Positions 16,991 to 24,106 of a stretch of 46,727 nucleotides of DNA are shown one piece after another. The notes under the pieces are model-generated. The model saw only the letters and a list, made by a program, of their open reading frames with translations. It had not been told where the DNA came from and did no database searches. The stretch comes from Clostridiaceae bacterium (GTDB lineage Bacteria; Bacillota; Clostridia; Lachnospirales; Lachnospiraceae), in assembly GCA_902362865.1 (NCBI GenBank), contig CABIYE010000027.1:1-46727 (forward strand), given 5' to 3'. The translations under genes and the position numbers were made by a program. Within the stretch, counting starts at the first letter, position 1, and each line of letters opens with the position of its first letter.

Positions 16991-17566
16991 ATGGATTTAA
17001 GCCAAAGACTGGATGAGATGGAGCTTGCAATCCATAAGCCATCTTTCCGAAAAGGAACAGGCCGCGCAAATGAGGTCAACTATTGGGTGTTTGATTATCC
17101 ACCGGAAAAGGAACTGGAAGTTCGGGAGCGCGTAGAGTATCTGAAAAATAAGAACGACCGGGGCGATGATGATTTTGAGCTTGTGGTCTTTGACCTGTAT
17201 GATATCATCATTGACTTTTTGGAAAAGAAGAACTTCATGGAGAAGTGCTATGACTTTGAAAAAAAGCGAGGAATCGAGCGTATCGTCAAGGCAGTGACCA
17301 ACTCCATGAAGGTAAATGACGATGACAGCCTGATCGTGCAATATATCAAAGAACATACGCCGGAGAATGCAGTCGTGTTCCTGACCGGCATCGGCAAGTG
17401 CTATCCGATTTTGCGCTCCCACAAGGTGCTTAACAACTTGCATCAGGCATTTGTGCGCTGCCCGGTCGTGATGTTCTTTCCGGGAACCTATAATGAACAG
17501 GAGCTGATTCTGTTCAATGAGATTAAAGACGATAACTATTACCGGGCATTCCGACTGGTAAAGTAA
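16991..17566 (+). CDS. brxB: BREX protein BrxB (DUF1788)
   Basis: A 191-residue protein (MDLSQRLDEMELAIHKPSFRKGTGRANEVNYWVFDYPPEKEL ... VVFLTGIGKCYPILRSHKVLNNL ... PVVMFFPGTYNEQELILFN) matches BrxB, whose typical length is near 200. BrxB is an essential BREX component in tested type 1 systems, with unclear chemistry. It lies between brxA (one base gap) and the brxC start 18 bases on, in canonical order. It looks complete, with no frameshift. Confidence 0.87.
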   Translation: MDLSQRLDEMELAIHKPSFRKGTGRANEVNYWVFDYPPEKELEVRERVEYLKNKNDRGDDDFELVVFDLYDIIIDFLEKKNFMEKCYDFEKKRGIERIVKAVTNSMKVNDDDSLIVQYIKEHTPENAVVFLTGIGKCYPILRSHKVLNNLHQAFVRCPVVMFFPGTYNEQELILFNEIKDDNYYRAFRLVK

Positions 17567-17584
17567 TGGATGGAGGAAACAGTT

Positions 17585-18412
17585 ATGCAGATCAAGGACA
17601 TGTTCCGAAAGAAAATTGACCGTGAGATACAGGGCGTTATCATTGTCGGTCAGGGTGAAGAAACAAATGTAGCGCAGGAGCTGGAAGAGTACGTTGTGAC
17701 CCGTGAGCTTCAGCGTCATTTTGCGGATTTCTTTGCAGCATATAAAAAAGGTATTCAGGGAACTACACCGAAAATGGGTGTCTGGATTTCCGGCTTCTTT
17801 GGAAGTGGTAAATCTCATTTCCTGAAAATCTTGTCCTATCTGCTTCAGAATAAACAGGTCGGAGACAAACATGCCATCGACTACTTCATTGAGGATCAGA
17901 AGATTACCAATCAGATGGTGCTGGCAGATATGCAGCTGGCGGCAAACACCCCATCGGACGTAATTCTTTTCAACATTGATTCCAAAAGCGATTCTAATGG
18001 CAAAGAAAATAAAGATGCCATTGTGAACGTATTCCTGAAGGTCTTCAATGAGATGCAGGGCTTTTGCGGCTCCATGCCTCACCTTGCTGACCTGGAGCGC
18101 AGGCTTTCCGAGGAAGGTCGTTTTGAAGAGTTTAAGGAAAAGTTTGAAGAAGAGTATGCTGATTTAACAGTGGAGCAAAAGCAGAAAATCGTGAATAATT
18201 GGTATGATTCAATTATGGCTTCTTTGAAGGATGATGAAAGAGTATATATCGAAACCACAGATATACATGAGTGGTTCCTGAAAAATGCCGAGAGATACGA
18301 TAATATTCGTATTTTGAAATCAAAAATGGAAAATGCAATTTTTGAAAAATTAACGGATCATTTTATTATTATGACAGGAAGTATGGCGGAAGGCACACAG
18401 GATCGTGTGTGA
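17585..18412 (+). pseudogene. brxC: Truncated BREX ATPase gene brxC fused to foreign sequence
   Basis: The N-terminus (MQIKDMFRKKIDREIQGVIIVGQ) and Walker A (ISGFFGSGKSHFLKILSYLL) identify BrxC, normally about 1200 residues. The frame stops after 275 codons. After about base 18,170 (FEEEYADLTVEQKQKI) the sequence stops looking like BrxC, becomes more AT-rich, and ends FIIMTGSMAEGTQDRV. GSxAEGT resembles the nucleotide-binding motif of nucleotidyltransferases, so a deletion may have joined brxC to part of another gene. Start 17585 has GGAGG at the right distance; an in-frame ATG at 17570 also exists. PglX, PglZ and BrxL are absent. The stretch 18413-18534 shows no gene. Confidence 0.82.
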
Positions 18413-18534
18413 AGAGACAAGAGTACATTTCTGTTGCGCGAAAGTATGTGGATTGTTAAATGATTTTTTGGTTATATTCAGTGGCTAATTGAGTCGTGAA
18501 AGTAGTTTGGACAAGTATACGAGGGGGAATCGTC

Positions 18535-18867
18535 ATGACCAAGAAGAAAGCCTCTATGTCACAGGTGCTGGCAGATATAAAGCCTTATATAACGAAAAAG
18601 TTCATGGCGGCACCGTGTATTAAGGAGCAAGACATTCAGGCTATCTGTCAAATCCTCCTGCCCAGATACAAGAATGTGCAGCTCATGCAAGGACTGACCA
18701 ACAACAAGCCGGATTTTAGAATTCAGGTGAAAGGTCTGTTCGGGACGGAAGAAAAACGGTTTGAAGTGGTTGGTGGTGATAAGAAAAGGTCAGCAGCAAA
18801 GAAGAAATCTGACTTGGGCTGGATTGATAGGCTGGAAGAGATTGATGCTGCGCTGGATGATTTCTGA
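18535..18867 (+). CDS. Hypothetical protein
   Basis: A 110-residue basic protein (MTKKKASMSQVLADIKPYITKKFMAAPCIKEQDIQAICQILLPRYKNVQ) has no membrane segment and a lysine-rich stretch (GGDKKRSAAKKKSDLG) before a final acidic helix (IDRLEEIDAALDDF). The ribosome site GAGGGGG precedes ATG 18535. I do not recognise the family. It lies between the BREX remnant and the YjbR-like gene. Confidence 0.6.
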   Translation: MTKKKASMSQVLADIKPYITKKFMAAPCIKEQDIQAICQILLPRYKNVQLMQGLTNNKPDFRIQVKGLFGTEEKRFEVVGGDKKRSAAKKKSDLGWIDRLEEIDAALDDF

Positions 18868-18904
18868 CATCAATGCAGCGTGGAGAGTTATCTGAGGCAA
18901 GAAT

Positions 18905-18927
18905 TTGTGCAACAGGTTGTTGCACAA
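18905..18927. repeat. Perfect 10-bp inverted repeat TTGTGCAACA/TGTTGCACAA
   Basis: TTGTGCAACA, loop GGT, TGTTGCACAA. No T-tract follows in the + direction (AACCACAC). The same TTGTGCA/TGCACAA core recurs at 19791-19815. Confidence 0.7.
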
Positions 18928-18959
18928 AACCACACATAAAACAGCGGGGAAGCGATGGA

Positions 18960-19388
18960 GTGACACGACAAGAATTATTTACATGGATACGTCAGCAGTA
19001 CGGCACAGAACCGGAATATCCCTGGCATGACTGGAATGCAGTGCTGCGGCACAACGACAATAATAAATGGTATGGTGTGGTTCTGGAAGTATCTGCTGAT
19101 AAGTTGGGATTGCCGGAGGTAGGCATCATTGATGTACTTAATGTGAAAAGCGATCCGCTGCTGATCGGCTCTCTTCGCGGGCAGGACGGCTATTTTCCGG
19201 CCTATCATATGAACAAAGAAAAATGGCTCAGTATTCAGCTCGGCAAACCAGAACTGGATGATGCCATCAAAGACCTGCTTTCTTTGAGCCATGAGCTGAT
19301 AGCACCGAAAAAGCGAAACAGAAAGTTACCAGCAAATAATCCGGGAGATTCCGCAAATGGCAAAGAAAAAGAAACTGACAAAGGCTGA
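18960..19388 (+). CDS. MmcQ/YjbR-family protein
   Basis: A 142-residue protein starting at GTG 18960 (VTRQELFTWIRQQYGTEPEYPW). The motif KWYGVVLEVSADKLGL and the LSIQLGKPELDDAIKDLLSLSHELI segment are typical of MmcQ/YjbR, a CyaY-like fold suspected to bind DNA. GTG 18960 is preferred over the upstream ATG 18873, because TRQELF is the family start and GGGGAAG precedes it. The C-terminal extension (PKKRNRKLPANNPGDSANGKEKETDKG) is basic. It overlaps the next gene by 32 bases. Confidence 0.75.
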   Translation: MTRQELFTWIRQQYGTEPEYPWHDWNAVLRHNDNNKWYGVVLEVSADKLGLPEVGIIDVLNVKSDPLLIGSLRGQDGYFPAYHMNKEKWLSIQLGKPELDDAIKDLLSLSHELIAPKKRNRKLPANNPGDSANGKEKETDKG

Positions 19389-19788
19389 GCGAAAGGAAGC
19401 ACGCCTCCGAAAAGGCAAGCAGTGGCTGCTCACCTATACCGGCTCACCGAAAAAGATGAACAAGCATTATCGGGAACGCTTTCATGTGGATGTTGTGACT
19501 GCCGCTAAAGATTTGCAGGAGCTGGGGGTCAACTATACACAGGAGCAGCTCGACCAGATTAAACAGGCTGAAGAACAGCGGCTCCGGCAGCGGAAAATGG
19601 AGCGGGAAGCGAAAGAACGGGAACAGCTGGCAGAACGGTATGAGGACTGCGATGGTCGTTTTGCTTTTATCGCCGGATATACAGATGGCGGCGCACCGTA
19701 TGGTGTGATGTGGGAAGAAGTAGGCATTGATCCGGGACTGCCTTTCGAGGAAAAAGTGAAGCTCTATCACATGCAGGTGTTAGACTGA
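19357..19788 (+). CDS. Hypothetical charged protein
   Basis: A 143-residue protein has a lysine-rich start (MAKKKKLTKAERKEARLRKGKQWL), a predicted coiled coil (DQIKQAEEQRLRQRKMEREAKEREQLAERYEDC) and a conserved-looking C-terminus (FAFIAGYTDGGAPYGVMWEEVGID). It overlaps the YjbR-like gene by 32 bases. I cannot assign a function. Proteins with this YTxGGAPYGVMWEE-type end are common hypotheticals on Firmicutes mobile DNA. Confidence 0.65.
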   Translation: MAKKKKLTKAERKEARLRKGKQWLLTYTGSPKKMNKHYRERFHVDVVTAAKDLQELGVNYTQEQLDQIKQAEEQRLRQRKMEREAKEREQLAERYEDCDGRFAFIAGYTDGGAPYGVMWEEVGIDPGLPFEEKVKLYHMQVLD

Positions 19789-19790
19789 TA

Positions 19791-19815
19791 ATTGTGCAAG
19801 CACCGCCTGCACAAT
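19791..19815. repeat. Inverted repeat ATTGTGCA/TGCACAAT
   Basis: ATTGTGCA (19791-19798) and TGCACAAT (19808-19815) lie directly after a stop codon, sharing the core of the repeat at 18905. No T-tract follows at once; it may form a terminator or a protein site. Confidence 0.5.
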
Positions 19816-19822
19816 TCGCAAC

Positions 19823-19851
19823 AAAAAAAGAGGAGCCAGTCCAGGCTCCTC
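19823..19851 (-). terminator. Terminator of the XRE-ImmA operon
   Basis: GAGGAGCC (19830-19837) and GGCTCCTC (19844-19851) form a perfect 8-bp stem followed, on the minus strand, by seven T residues (AAAAAAA at 19823-19829). Confidence 0.8.
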
Positions 19852-19860
19852 AAATGTACA

Positions 19861-20373
19861 TTATTTCAAAAAGTTGCTCTTATGTTCCAGTGCGTGCAGA
19901 TTATAGCCAAGTGTTGCCAGGTGCGCTACCTTCAGTGCAACCAGATTGATGTCAGTGGACATCGCACTGGCGATCTGCTCGGCTGTGTATCCATACTCAT
20001 AGATGTAACGAAGGACTTCGTTGCTGTCCATCAGGATCTCCGCTGCTACGATGTTCGCTTCATATTCCGGTTTGGATTTCATGTCGTAGAGCATGAACTC
20101 ATGAATCGGGGTGGTTTTCGCCATATTCCGGTGAAGCTGGTCATGCCCTAATTCATGTGCGCACACGATGCGCAGCATATTTTCATCCAGACTGTTATTC
20201 AGGAAAATAAAACGATTTCGCTTAATCACCCGGTACATTCCTTTCAGGGAACCAAAATTTTCGCAAAGCATGACATTGATACCAAGCTGCCTTGCAATTT
20301 CAAAAGGGTCTCTGGAACCGCAGCGTTTTACCAGTTTCTCACCGACCCGTGAAAGCTGTTCCGCATTCATCAT
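19861..20373 (-). CDS. ImmA/IrrE-type metallopeptidase
   Basis: A 170-residue zinc protease of the ImmA/IrrE type: HELGH at residues 73-77 binds zinc and provides the catalytic glutamate, with a third ligand probably the Glu in KPEYEANIVAAEILM. Such proteases cleave a partner XRE repressor after a stress signal, as in ICEBs1 (ImmA/ImmR) and Deinococcus (IrrE/DdrO). It is the second gene of a two-gene operon with the XRE gene 45 bases upstream, and it ends in a strong terminator. The C-terminal third (TAEQIASAMSTDINLVALKVAHLATLG) resembles a small helical substrate-binding region. Substrate assignment is inference from context. Confidence 0.85.
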   Translation of the reverse strand: MMNAEQLSRVGEKLVKRCGSRDPFEIARQLGINVMLCENFGSLKGMYRVIKRNRFIFLNNSLDENMLRIVCAHELGHDQLHRNMAKTTPIHEFMLYDMKSKPEYEANIVAAEILMDSNEVLRYIYEYGYTAEQIASAMSTDINLVALKVAHLATLGYNLHALEHKSNFLK

Positions 20374-20418
20374 ACCACCTCCAGTTTACAGTATAGCGAA
20401 AAGTGTGTACGATAAATA

Positions 20419-20835
20419 TCACTGATCGGATTTTTTACGCCTCGTTTTCGGGGCGTATTTTTTATTGTTCTCCTTGGCAATCCAGTAGGCATCGGTCAGA
20501 GCTTTATAAGCTCCTTCGATGGCATCTTCGCTTAATTCGCCGCCAGCGAACATACCGGTCACTTCGCTGACCAGTTCTTCAATATCTTTCGCTGCTTTTG
20601 CGCCGCCTTTTTCATGAGCTTCTACGACATAGGTGCCGCTGCTTCCCAGCAGGTACTCAGTAGTAGTATTCAGCGCATCCGCAATCTTCTGGATCGTGAC
20701 CATATTGGATGGTTTACGGCTGCCAAGCTCATAATTCTGAATTGTGCGGGCGGTTACACCGGCCTTCTCTGCAAGTTCTACCTGAGTTAAATTGGCTTCT
20801 GTTCTTTTCTCTTTCAACCTTTCTTTGAAGACCAT
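20419..20835 (-). CDS. XRE-family repressor
   Basis: A 138-residue protein: residues 1-66 form a Cro/C1-type HTH (RLKEKRTEANLTQVELAEKAGVTARTIQNYELGSRKPSNMVTIQKIADAL). A C-terminal extension (EELVSEVTGMFAGGELSEDAIEGAYKALTDAYWIAKENNKKY) may be the dimerisation or cleavage region. The start at 20835 is preceded on the minus strand by GAAAGAGG; the upstream frame to 20898 is not needed. It is divergent from the Y-family polymerase gene across an intergenic region with CACGAA dyads, so it likely represses both directions. The ImmA gene follows and is its probable protease. Confidence 0.85.
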   Translation of the reverse strand: MVFKERLKEKRTEANLTQVELAEKAGVTARTIQNYELGSRKPSNMVTIQKIADALNTTTEYLLGSSGTYVVEAHEKGGAKAAKDIEELVSEVTGMFAGGELSEDAIEGAYKALTDAYWIAKENNKKYAPKTRRKKSDQ

Positions 20836-20891
20836 AGGAATACCTCTTTCTATTTTAATAATAAACACGAACACTTTTTCATAAAATCCTA

Positions 20892-20920
20892 TTGACACGA
20901 AAAACTGTACTTGCTATAAT
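20892..20920 (+). promoter_or_regulatory. Consensus sigma-A promoter of the Y-polymerase operon
   Basis: TTGACA (20892-20897), 17-bp spacer, TATAAT (20915-20920): a full consensus match. A CACGAA half-site overlaps the -35 and spacer (20896-20901). Confidence 0.85.
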
Positions 20921-20930
20921 GACGATGAAA

Positions 20931-21018
20931 ACACGAAATACAATTCGTGTAATTATAGTATCACAAGAAATGCTGTGTGTCAATGCGTTCGTGAAAAGTT
21001 GTTCGTGCTTTCACGAAC
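20931..21018. promoter_or_regulatory. Operator cluster of CACGAA/TTCGTG dyads
   Basis: ACACGAA-6-TTCGTGT (20931-20950), GTTCGTGAAA with TTTCACGAAC (20987-20996 and 21009-21018), and nested within it GTTCGTG-4-CACGAAC (21001-21018). Further single half-sites lie at 20866-20871 and 20896-20901. The dyads sit just downstream of the + promoter and around the - promoter, as expected for a shared XRE repressor. Confidence 0.75.
20955..20983 (-). promoter_or_regulatory. Probable promoter of the XRE-ImmA operon
   Basis: On the minus strand TTGACA (20983-20978), 17-bp spacer, TACTAT (20960-20955). It faces the XRE gene, leaving a leader of about 115 bases that includes the + promoter and operators. 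Confidence 0.6.
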
Positions 21019-21036
21019 GGAGAGGAGGAATACGAG

Positions 21037-22272
21037 ATGCAAAGAGTGATTCTTCATTGTGATATGAATAATTTCTATGCCTCTGTTGAGTGTATGCTGA
21101 ACCCGGAACTGAAGAACAAGCCGGTGGCAGTGTGCGGTTCTGTGGAGGAACGGCATGGCATCGTACTTGCGAAGAACTATGCAGCAAAGGCGTTTGGCGT
21201 TTCCACGGGAGAGGCAATCTGGCAAGCAAAGCAGAAGTGCCAGGATCTTGTGATCGTGGAGCCGCACTATGAGCAATATATAAAGTTTTCAAAGCTGGCT
21301 CGTGAAATATACGGTCGCTATACCGATCAGATCGAGCCGTATGGGATGGACGAATGCTGGCTGGATGTGACCGGAAGCGGCTGCATGGGAACCGGATTTG
21401 AAATTGCAGATGAGATTCGCAGAACCGTTAAGTTTGAACTGGGTCTTACGATTTCCGCAGGAGTGAGCTTCAATAAGATTTTTGCCAAGCTTGGGTCGGA
21501 TATGAAAAAGCCGGATGCGATTACCTGTATTGAAGCAGATTCGTTCCGGGAGAAGATTTGGTGTCTTCCTGCCGCTGACTTGCTTGGAGTCGGCAGAGCG
21601 ACCGAGAAGGTTCTGTCCGGTTATGGGATTCATACCATTGGAGAGCTTGCTGCAACATCGGATGATTTCTTGAAGTGCCGCCTTGGAAAGAATGGACTGG
21701 CGATTAAGAAATATGCCAATGGACTGGATGATTCGCCGGTTATGCGTTCCGATTATGTCTCCCCAGTAAAGAGCATTGGGCACGGGATAACGACCATGCA
21801 GGATTTGGAAAATAACGCCGAAGTCTGGTGTGTCATGCTGGAACTGGTGCAGGAAATCGGAACTAAGCTGCGAACGCATAAAAAGAAAGCAGGCGGAATT
21901 GCGATTTCCATCCGCAACAATGAGCTTTTCACGAAGGAGTGGCAGTGCCGGATTAGCATTCCGACACAAAGCCCTACCTATCTGGCGAAAACCGCATTTT
22001 CTTTGTTTGCAAAGAATTATCAGTGGGAACACCCGATTCGTTCGGTGACGGTTCGGGCAATCAATCTGTTTGAAGAGGATTGTCCGATACAATACGACCT
22101 ATTCACAGATGTGAAATCACTGGATCGCCAGGAACGGCTGGACGCAGCGATTGAGCAGATTCGATTCCGATTCGGGAAAGATGCGATAAAAAATGGGGTA
22201 CTTTTTCAGAAAAGCAAGATGCCGACAGAGCGAAAAGTGGATTTGGTCATGCCGACAGGAATGATCGGTTAA
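21037..22272 (+). CDS. Y-family DNA polymerase (DinB/UmuC-like)
   Basis: A 411-residue translesion polymerase: HCDMNNFYASVE carries the first catalytic Asp (residue 9), and YGMDECWLD carries Asp105 and Glu106. A fingers/thumb HhH region (DLLGVGRATEKVLSGYGIHTIGEL) and a little-finger domain follow. Such enzymes copy damaged DNA with low fidelity. GGAGAGGAGG precedes the start. The gene is driven by a consensus promoter surrounded by XRE operators and begins a four-gene operon. It belongs to the UmuC-like subgroup common on Firmicutes ICEs and plasmids. All catalytic residues are present. Confidence 0.93.
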   Translation: MQRVILHCDMNNFYASVECMLNPELKNKPVAVCGSVEERHGIVLAKNYAAKAFGVSTGEAIWQAKQKCQDLVIVEPHYEQYIKFSKLAREIYGRYTDQIEPYGMDECWLDVTGSGCMGTGFEIADEIRRTVKFELGLTISAGVSFNKIFAKLGSDMKKPDAITCIEADSFREKIWCLPAADLLGVGRATEKVLSGYGIHTIGELAATSDDFLKCRLGKNGLAIKKYANGLDDSPVMRSDYVSPVKSIGHGITTMQDLENNAEVWCVMLELVQEIGTKLRTHKKKAGGIAISIRNNELFTKEWQCRISIPTQSPTYLAKTAFSLFAKNYQWEHPIRSVTVRAINLFEEDCPIQYDLFTDVKSLDRQERLDAAIEQIRFRFGKDAIKNGVLFQKSKMPTERKVDLVMPTGMIG

Positions 22273-22353
22273 TACAGCACCGGCAGAATCTGGTGAGTTC
22301 TTTGCTAAAAGAAGTCAACACATTCGCCGGTTTACAGAGGAGGAGCGTAGAAT

Positions 22354-22614
22354 ATGTCGGAACAGAAATGTAGAAAAGTATATGTACCTGTGAATTTGGA
22401 TGTGGATGCGGAGGGAAATATCCGTCCGCGTCTGATTCGGTGGATTGACGGACGGGTGTATGAGATCGACCGATTGAAGCATAAGTGCCGGGCTGCTTCC
22501 ACGAAGGTAGGTGGCTGCGGAATCCGCTATACGGTCATGATCGGTGGGCATGAGAGTTTCCTGTACAACGAAGATGAAAAATGGTTCGTTGAAGCAAAGG
22601 AGCCGTGCCTATGA
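22354..22614 (+). CDS. Small protein downstream of the Y-polymerase
   Basis: An 86-residue protein (MSEQKCRKVYVPVNLDVDAEGNIRPRLIRWIDGRVYEIDRLKHKCRAASTKVGGCGIRYTVMIGGHESFLYNEDEKWFVEAKEP) is a probable small beta-rich domain. It resembles the short proteins (DUF6504-like) that often follow translesion polymerase genes, but that is a resemblance only. It has a strong ribosome site (GAGGAGGAG) and its stop overlaps the next start as ATGA. Confidence 0.7.
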   Translation: MSEQKCRKVYVPVNLDVDAEGNIRPRLIRWIDGRVYEIDRLKHKCRAASTKVGGCGIRYTVMIGGHESFLYNEDEKWFVEAKEPCL

Positions 22615-23342
22615 TCCTTTCGCAGAAAAACATAGAAGAAATCGCTGTTGCAGTGATAAGAGATTTTCAAAAGTCCTTTTTCGGCAGCGAAGCAGATGAT
22701 CCGGCAAGGTTCGCACTTCCGACACCCATTGACCAGTTTGCATCCGATTATCTGAACCTGAAGGTGTCATTTCAAAAGTTGTCCTCGGACGGAAGCATCT
22801 ATGGTCTGACCGCGTATGTGGATACAGAATATCAGATAGAGGTTGATGGAAGTCAGAGGAGCATCTTCCTGAAAACCAATGATGTGGTTCTGGACAAGAG
22901 TTTCATTGAACCAGCGAATATTCGGAAACTCTGCGGAAAACGCAGATTTACGCTGGCACATGAGTGCGCTCACCAGATACTGTTTCAGCTGGATTCCGAT
23001 GACCGAAAGATAGCCTGCCATAAGAGACCGGAAGTGCGAGGAAATGGCTCGCGCGTCTTGAGAACGCAGGAAGATTGGAACGAATGGCAGGCCAATACGC
23101 TGGGAGCTGCCATTCTGATGCCTCAGTCAGAAGTGGATCGGGCGATGTGGTTCATCAACAGCAGAAAGCCTCTGGCCTGTTATGGATGGCGTTTTTACGA
23201 CAGTGACCAAGTGAAGATAGATACCTTCTGTGGTGTCTTTGGTGTTTCGAGATCAGCAGCAGCTATTCGATTGGAACAACTGGGCTATCTGAACCGGAAA
23301 AAGGATTATGAATATCGTGATCCATTGGAGGTGTGGCCATGA
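22611..23342 (+). CDS. Second ImmA/IrrE-type metallopeptidase
   Basis: A 243-residue protein with the zinc motif HECAH (residues 117-121) and a downstream WNEWQANTLGAAILMP that may supply the third ligand. The N-terminus lacks an HTH. The C-terminus (FCGVFGVSRSAAAIRLEQLGYLNRK) is typical of longer ImmA proteins, which read a signal or choose a substrate. ATG 22611 (ATGA overlap) is preferred to GTG 22605. It lies in the polymerase operon, so the protease is induced together with its likely targets. Confidence 0.82.
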   Translation: MILSQKNIEEIAVAVIRDFQKSFFGSEADDPARFALPTPIDQFASDYLNLKVSFQKLSSDGSIYGLTAYVDTEYQIEVDGSQRSIFLKTNDVVLDKSFIEPANIRKLCGKRRFTLAHECAHQILFQLDSDDRKIACHKRPEVRGNGSRVLRTQEDWNEWQANTLGAAILMPQSEVDRAMWFINSRKPLACYGWRFYDSDQVKIDTFCGVFGVSRSAAAIRLEQLGYLNRKKDYEYRDPLEVWP

Positions 23343-23599
23343 GCAGGAATATCAGAGTATCGGAACCATCTGCGGAAATGCAGATTAAAATCATCCAGGC
23401 AAAGGATGCGATTGCTTCGCAAAAGCCCAGGATTGTCAGGTGCCCTTATTGCCGACACAATTCAATCATCGTCTTTGAGGATACCAGAGGACATGTGCAG
23501 ACCAAATGTAAGGCCTGCGGACGCGAGACCGTCTTCAATGTTTTGGAGATGAGAAGATTACGGAGATTGCAGCTCTACTATTCGTCTTTGAATGGTTGA
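23339..23599 (+). CDS. Small zinc-ribbon protein
   Basis: An 86-residue protein with a four-cysteine zinc ribbon (CPYC x20 CKAC: VRCPYCRHNSIIVFEDTRGHVQTKCKACGRETVFNV). The start at ATG 23339 overlaps the previous stop (ATGA). It is the last gene of the polymerase operon. Function unknown; a nucleic-acid or protein-binding role is likely from the ribbon. Confidence 0.7.
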   Translation: MSRNIRVSEPSAEMQIKIIQAKDAIASQKPRIVRCPYCRHNSIIVFEDTRGHVQTKCKACGRETVFNVLEMRRLRRLQLYYSSLNG

Positions 23600-23653
23600 G
23601 ATGACAATAAATAACCCTATTAACACAATTTTATAAGTCATAGCTGTGCTGTG

Positions 23654-23767
23654 GAGCCGCTGACAGGCGAAGTCTTCCGAATGCCGCATGAGACAGAATT
23701 ATGGGATACCCATGTTCTGTTTTATCGGCACAGGATTTTTCTTCACCGTCATGCGGCTCTTTTTTTG
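23654..23767 (+). promoter_or_regulatory. Attenuator-like leader with competing hairpins before an XRE gene
   Basis: GCCGCATGA (23683-23691) pairs perfectly with TCATGCGGC (23749-23757), followed by CTCTTTTTTT: an intrinsic terminator. The same 5' bases also lie in TGCCG (23682-23686), which can instead pair with CGGCA (23726-23730), enclosing ACAGAA/TTCTGT and ATGGG-ATA-CCCAT. GAGCCGC (23654-23660) offers a third partner for GCGGCTC. The folds are mutually exclusive. Ends 49 bases before the XRE start. No ligand or peptide is evident. Confidence 0.6.
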
Positions 23768-23815
23768 ACCTTCCGTTGATCCGGTTCTGTACCGGCTGTG
23801 CGGAAGGAGAAACGT

Positions 23816-24106
23816 ATGTATTTTGACGCAAAAGAGTTTGGTAAGAGACTTCACGATGTTCGCACTTCCCGTGGCATTACGCAGGAGGAACTGGCGGTTC
23901 GCCTGGGCCTGGCAAGCAAGCAGCATGTCAGCCGCATGGAGAACGGTGAACGCAGCTGCTCTATTGACTTGCTGATTGAACTGTCCTGCATCCTCCATGT
24001 CAGCACGGATTATCTTCTGATGGGCAGCGAGCCAAGCAAAGAGGAAGTCAAAAATGATCTTCTTAGTATTATTTCGGAGCTGTCTACGATTGCGAAAAAA
24101 ATCTAA
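23816..24106 (+). CDS. XRE-family transcriptional regulator
   Basis: A 96-residue Cro/C1-type HTH protein (KRLHDVRTSRGITQEELAVRLGLASKQHVSRMENGERSCSIDLLIELSCILHVSTDYLLMG) with a short helical C-terminal tail. GGAAGGAGA precedes ATG 23816. It has its own leader (hairpins at 23654-23767) and is not linked to the polymerase operon. Its targets are unknown; it may regulate nearby defence or integration genes. Confidence 0.85.
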   Translation: MYFDAKEFGKRLHDVRTSRGITQEELAVRLGLASKQHVSRMENGERSCSIDLLIELSCILHVSTDYLLMGSEPSKEEVKNDLLSIISELSTIAKKI

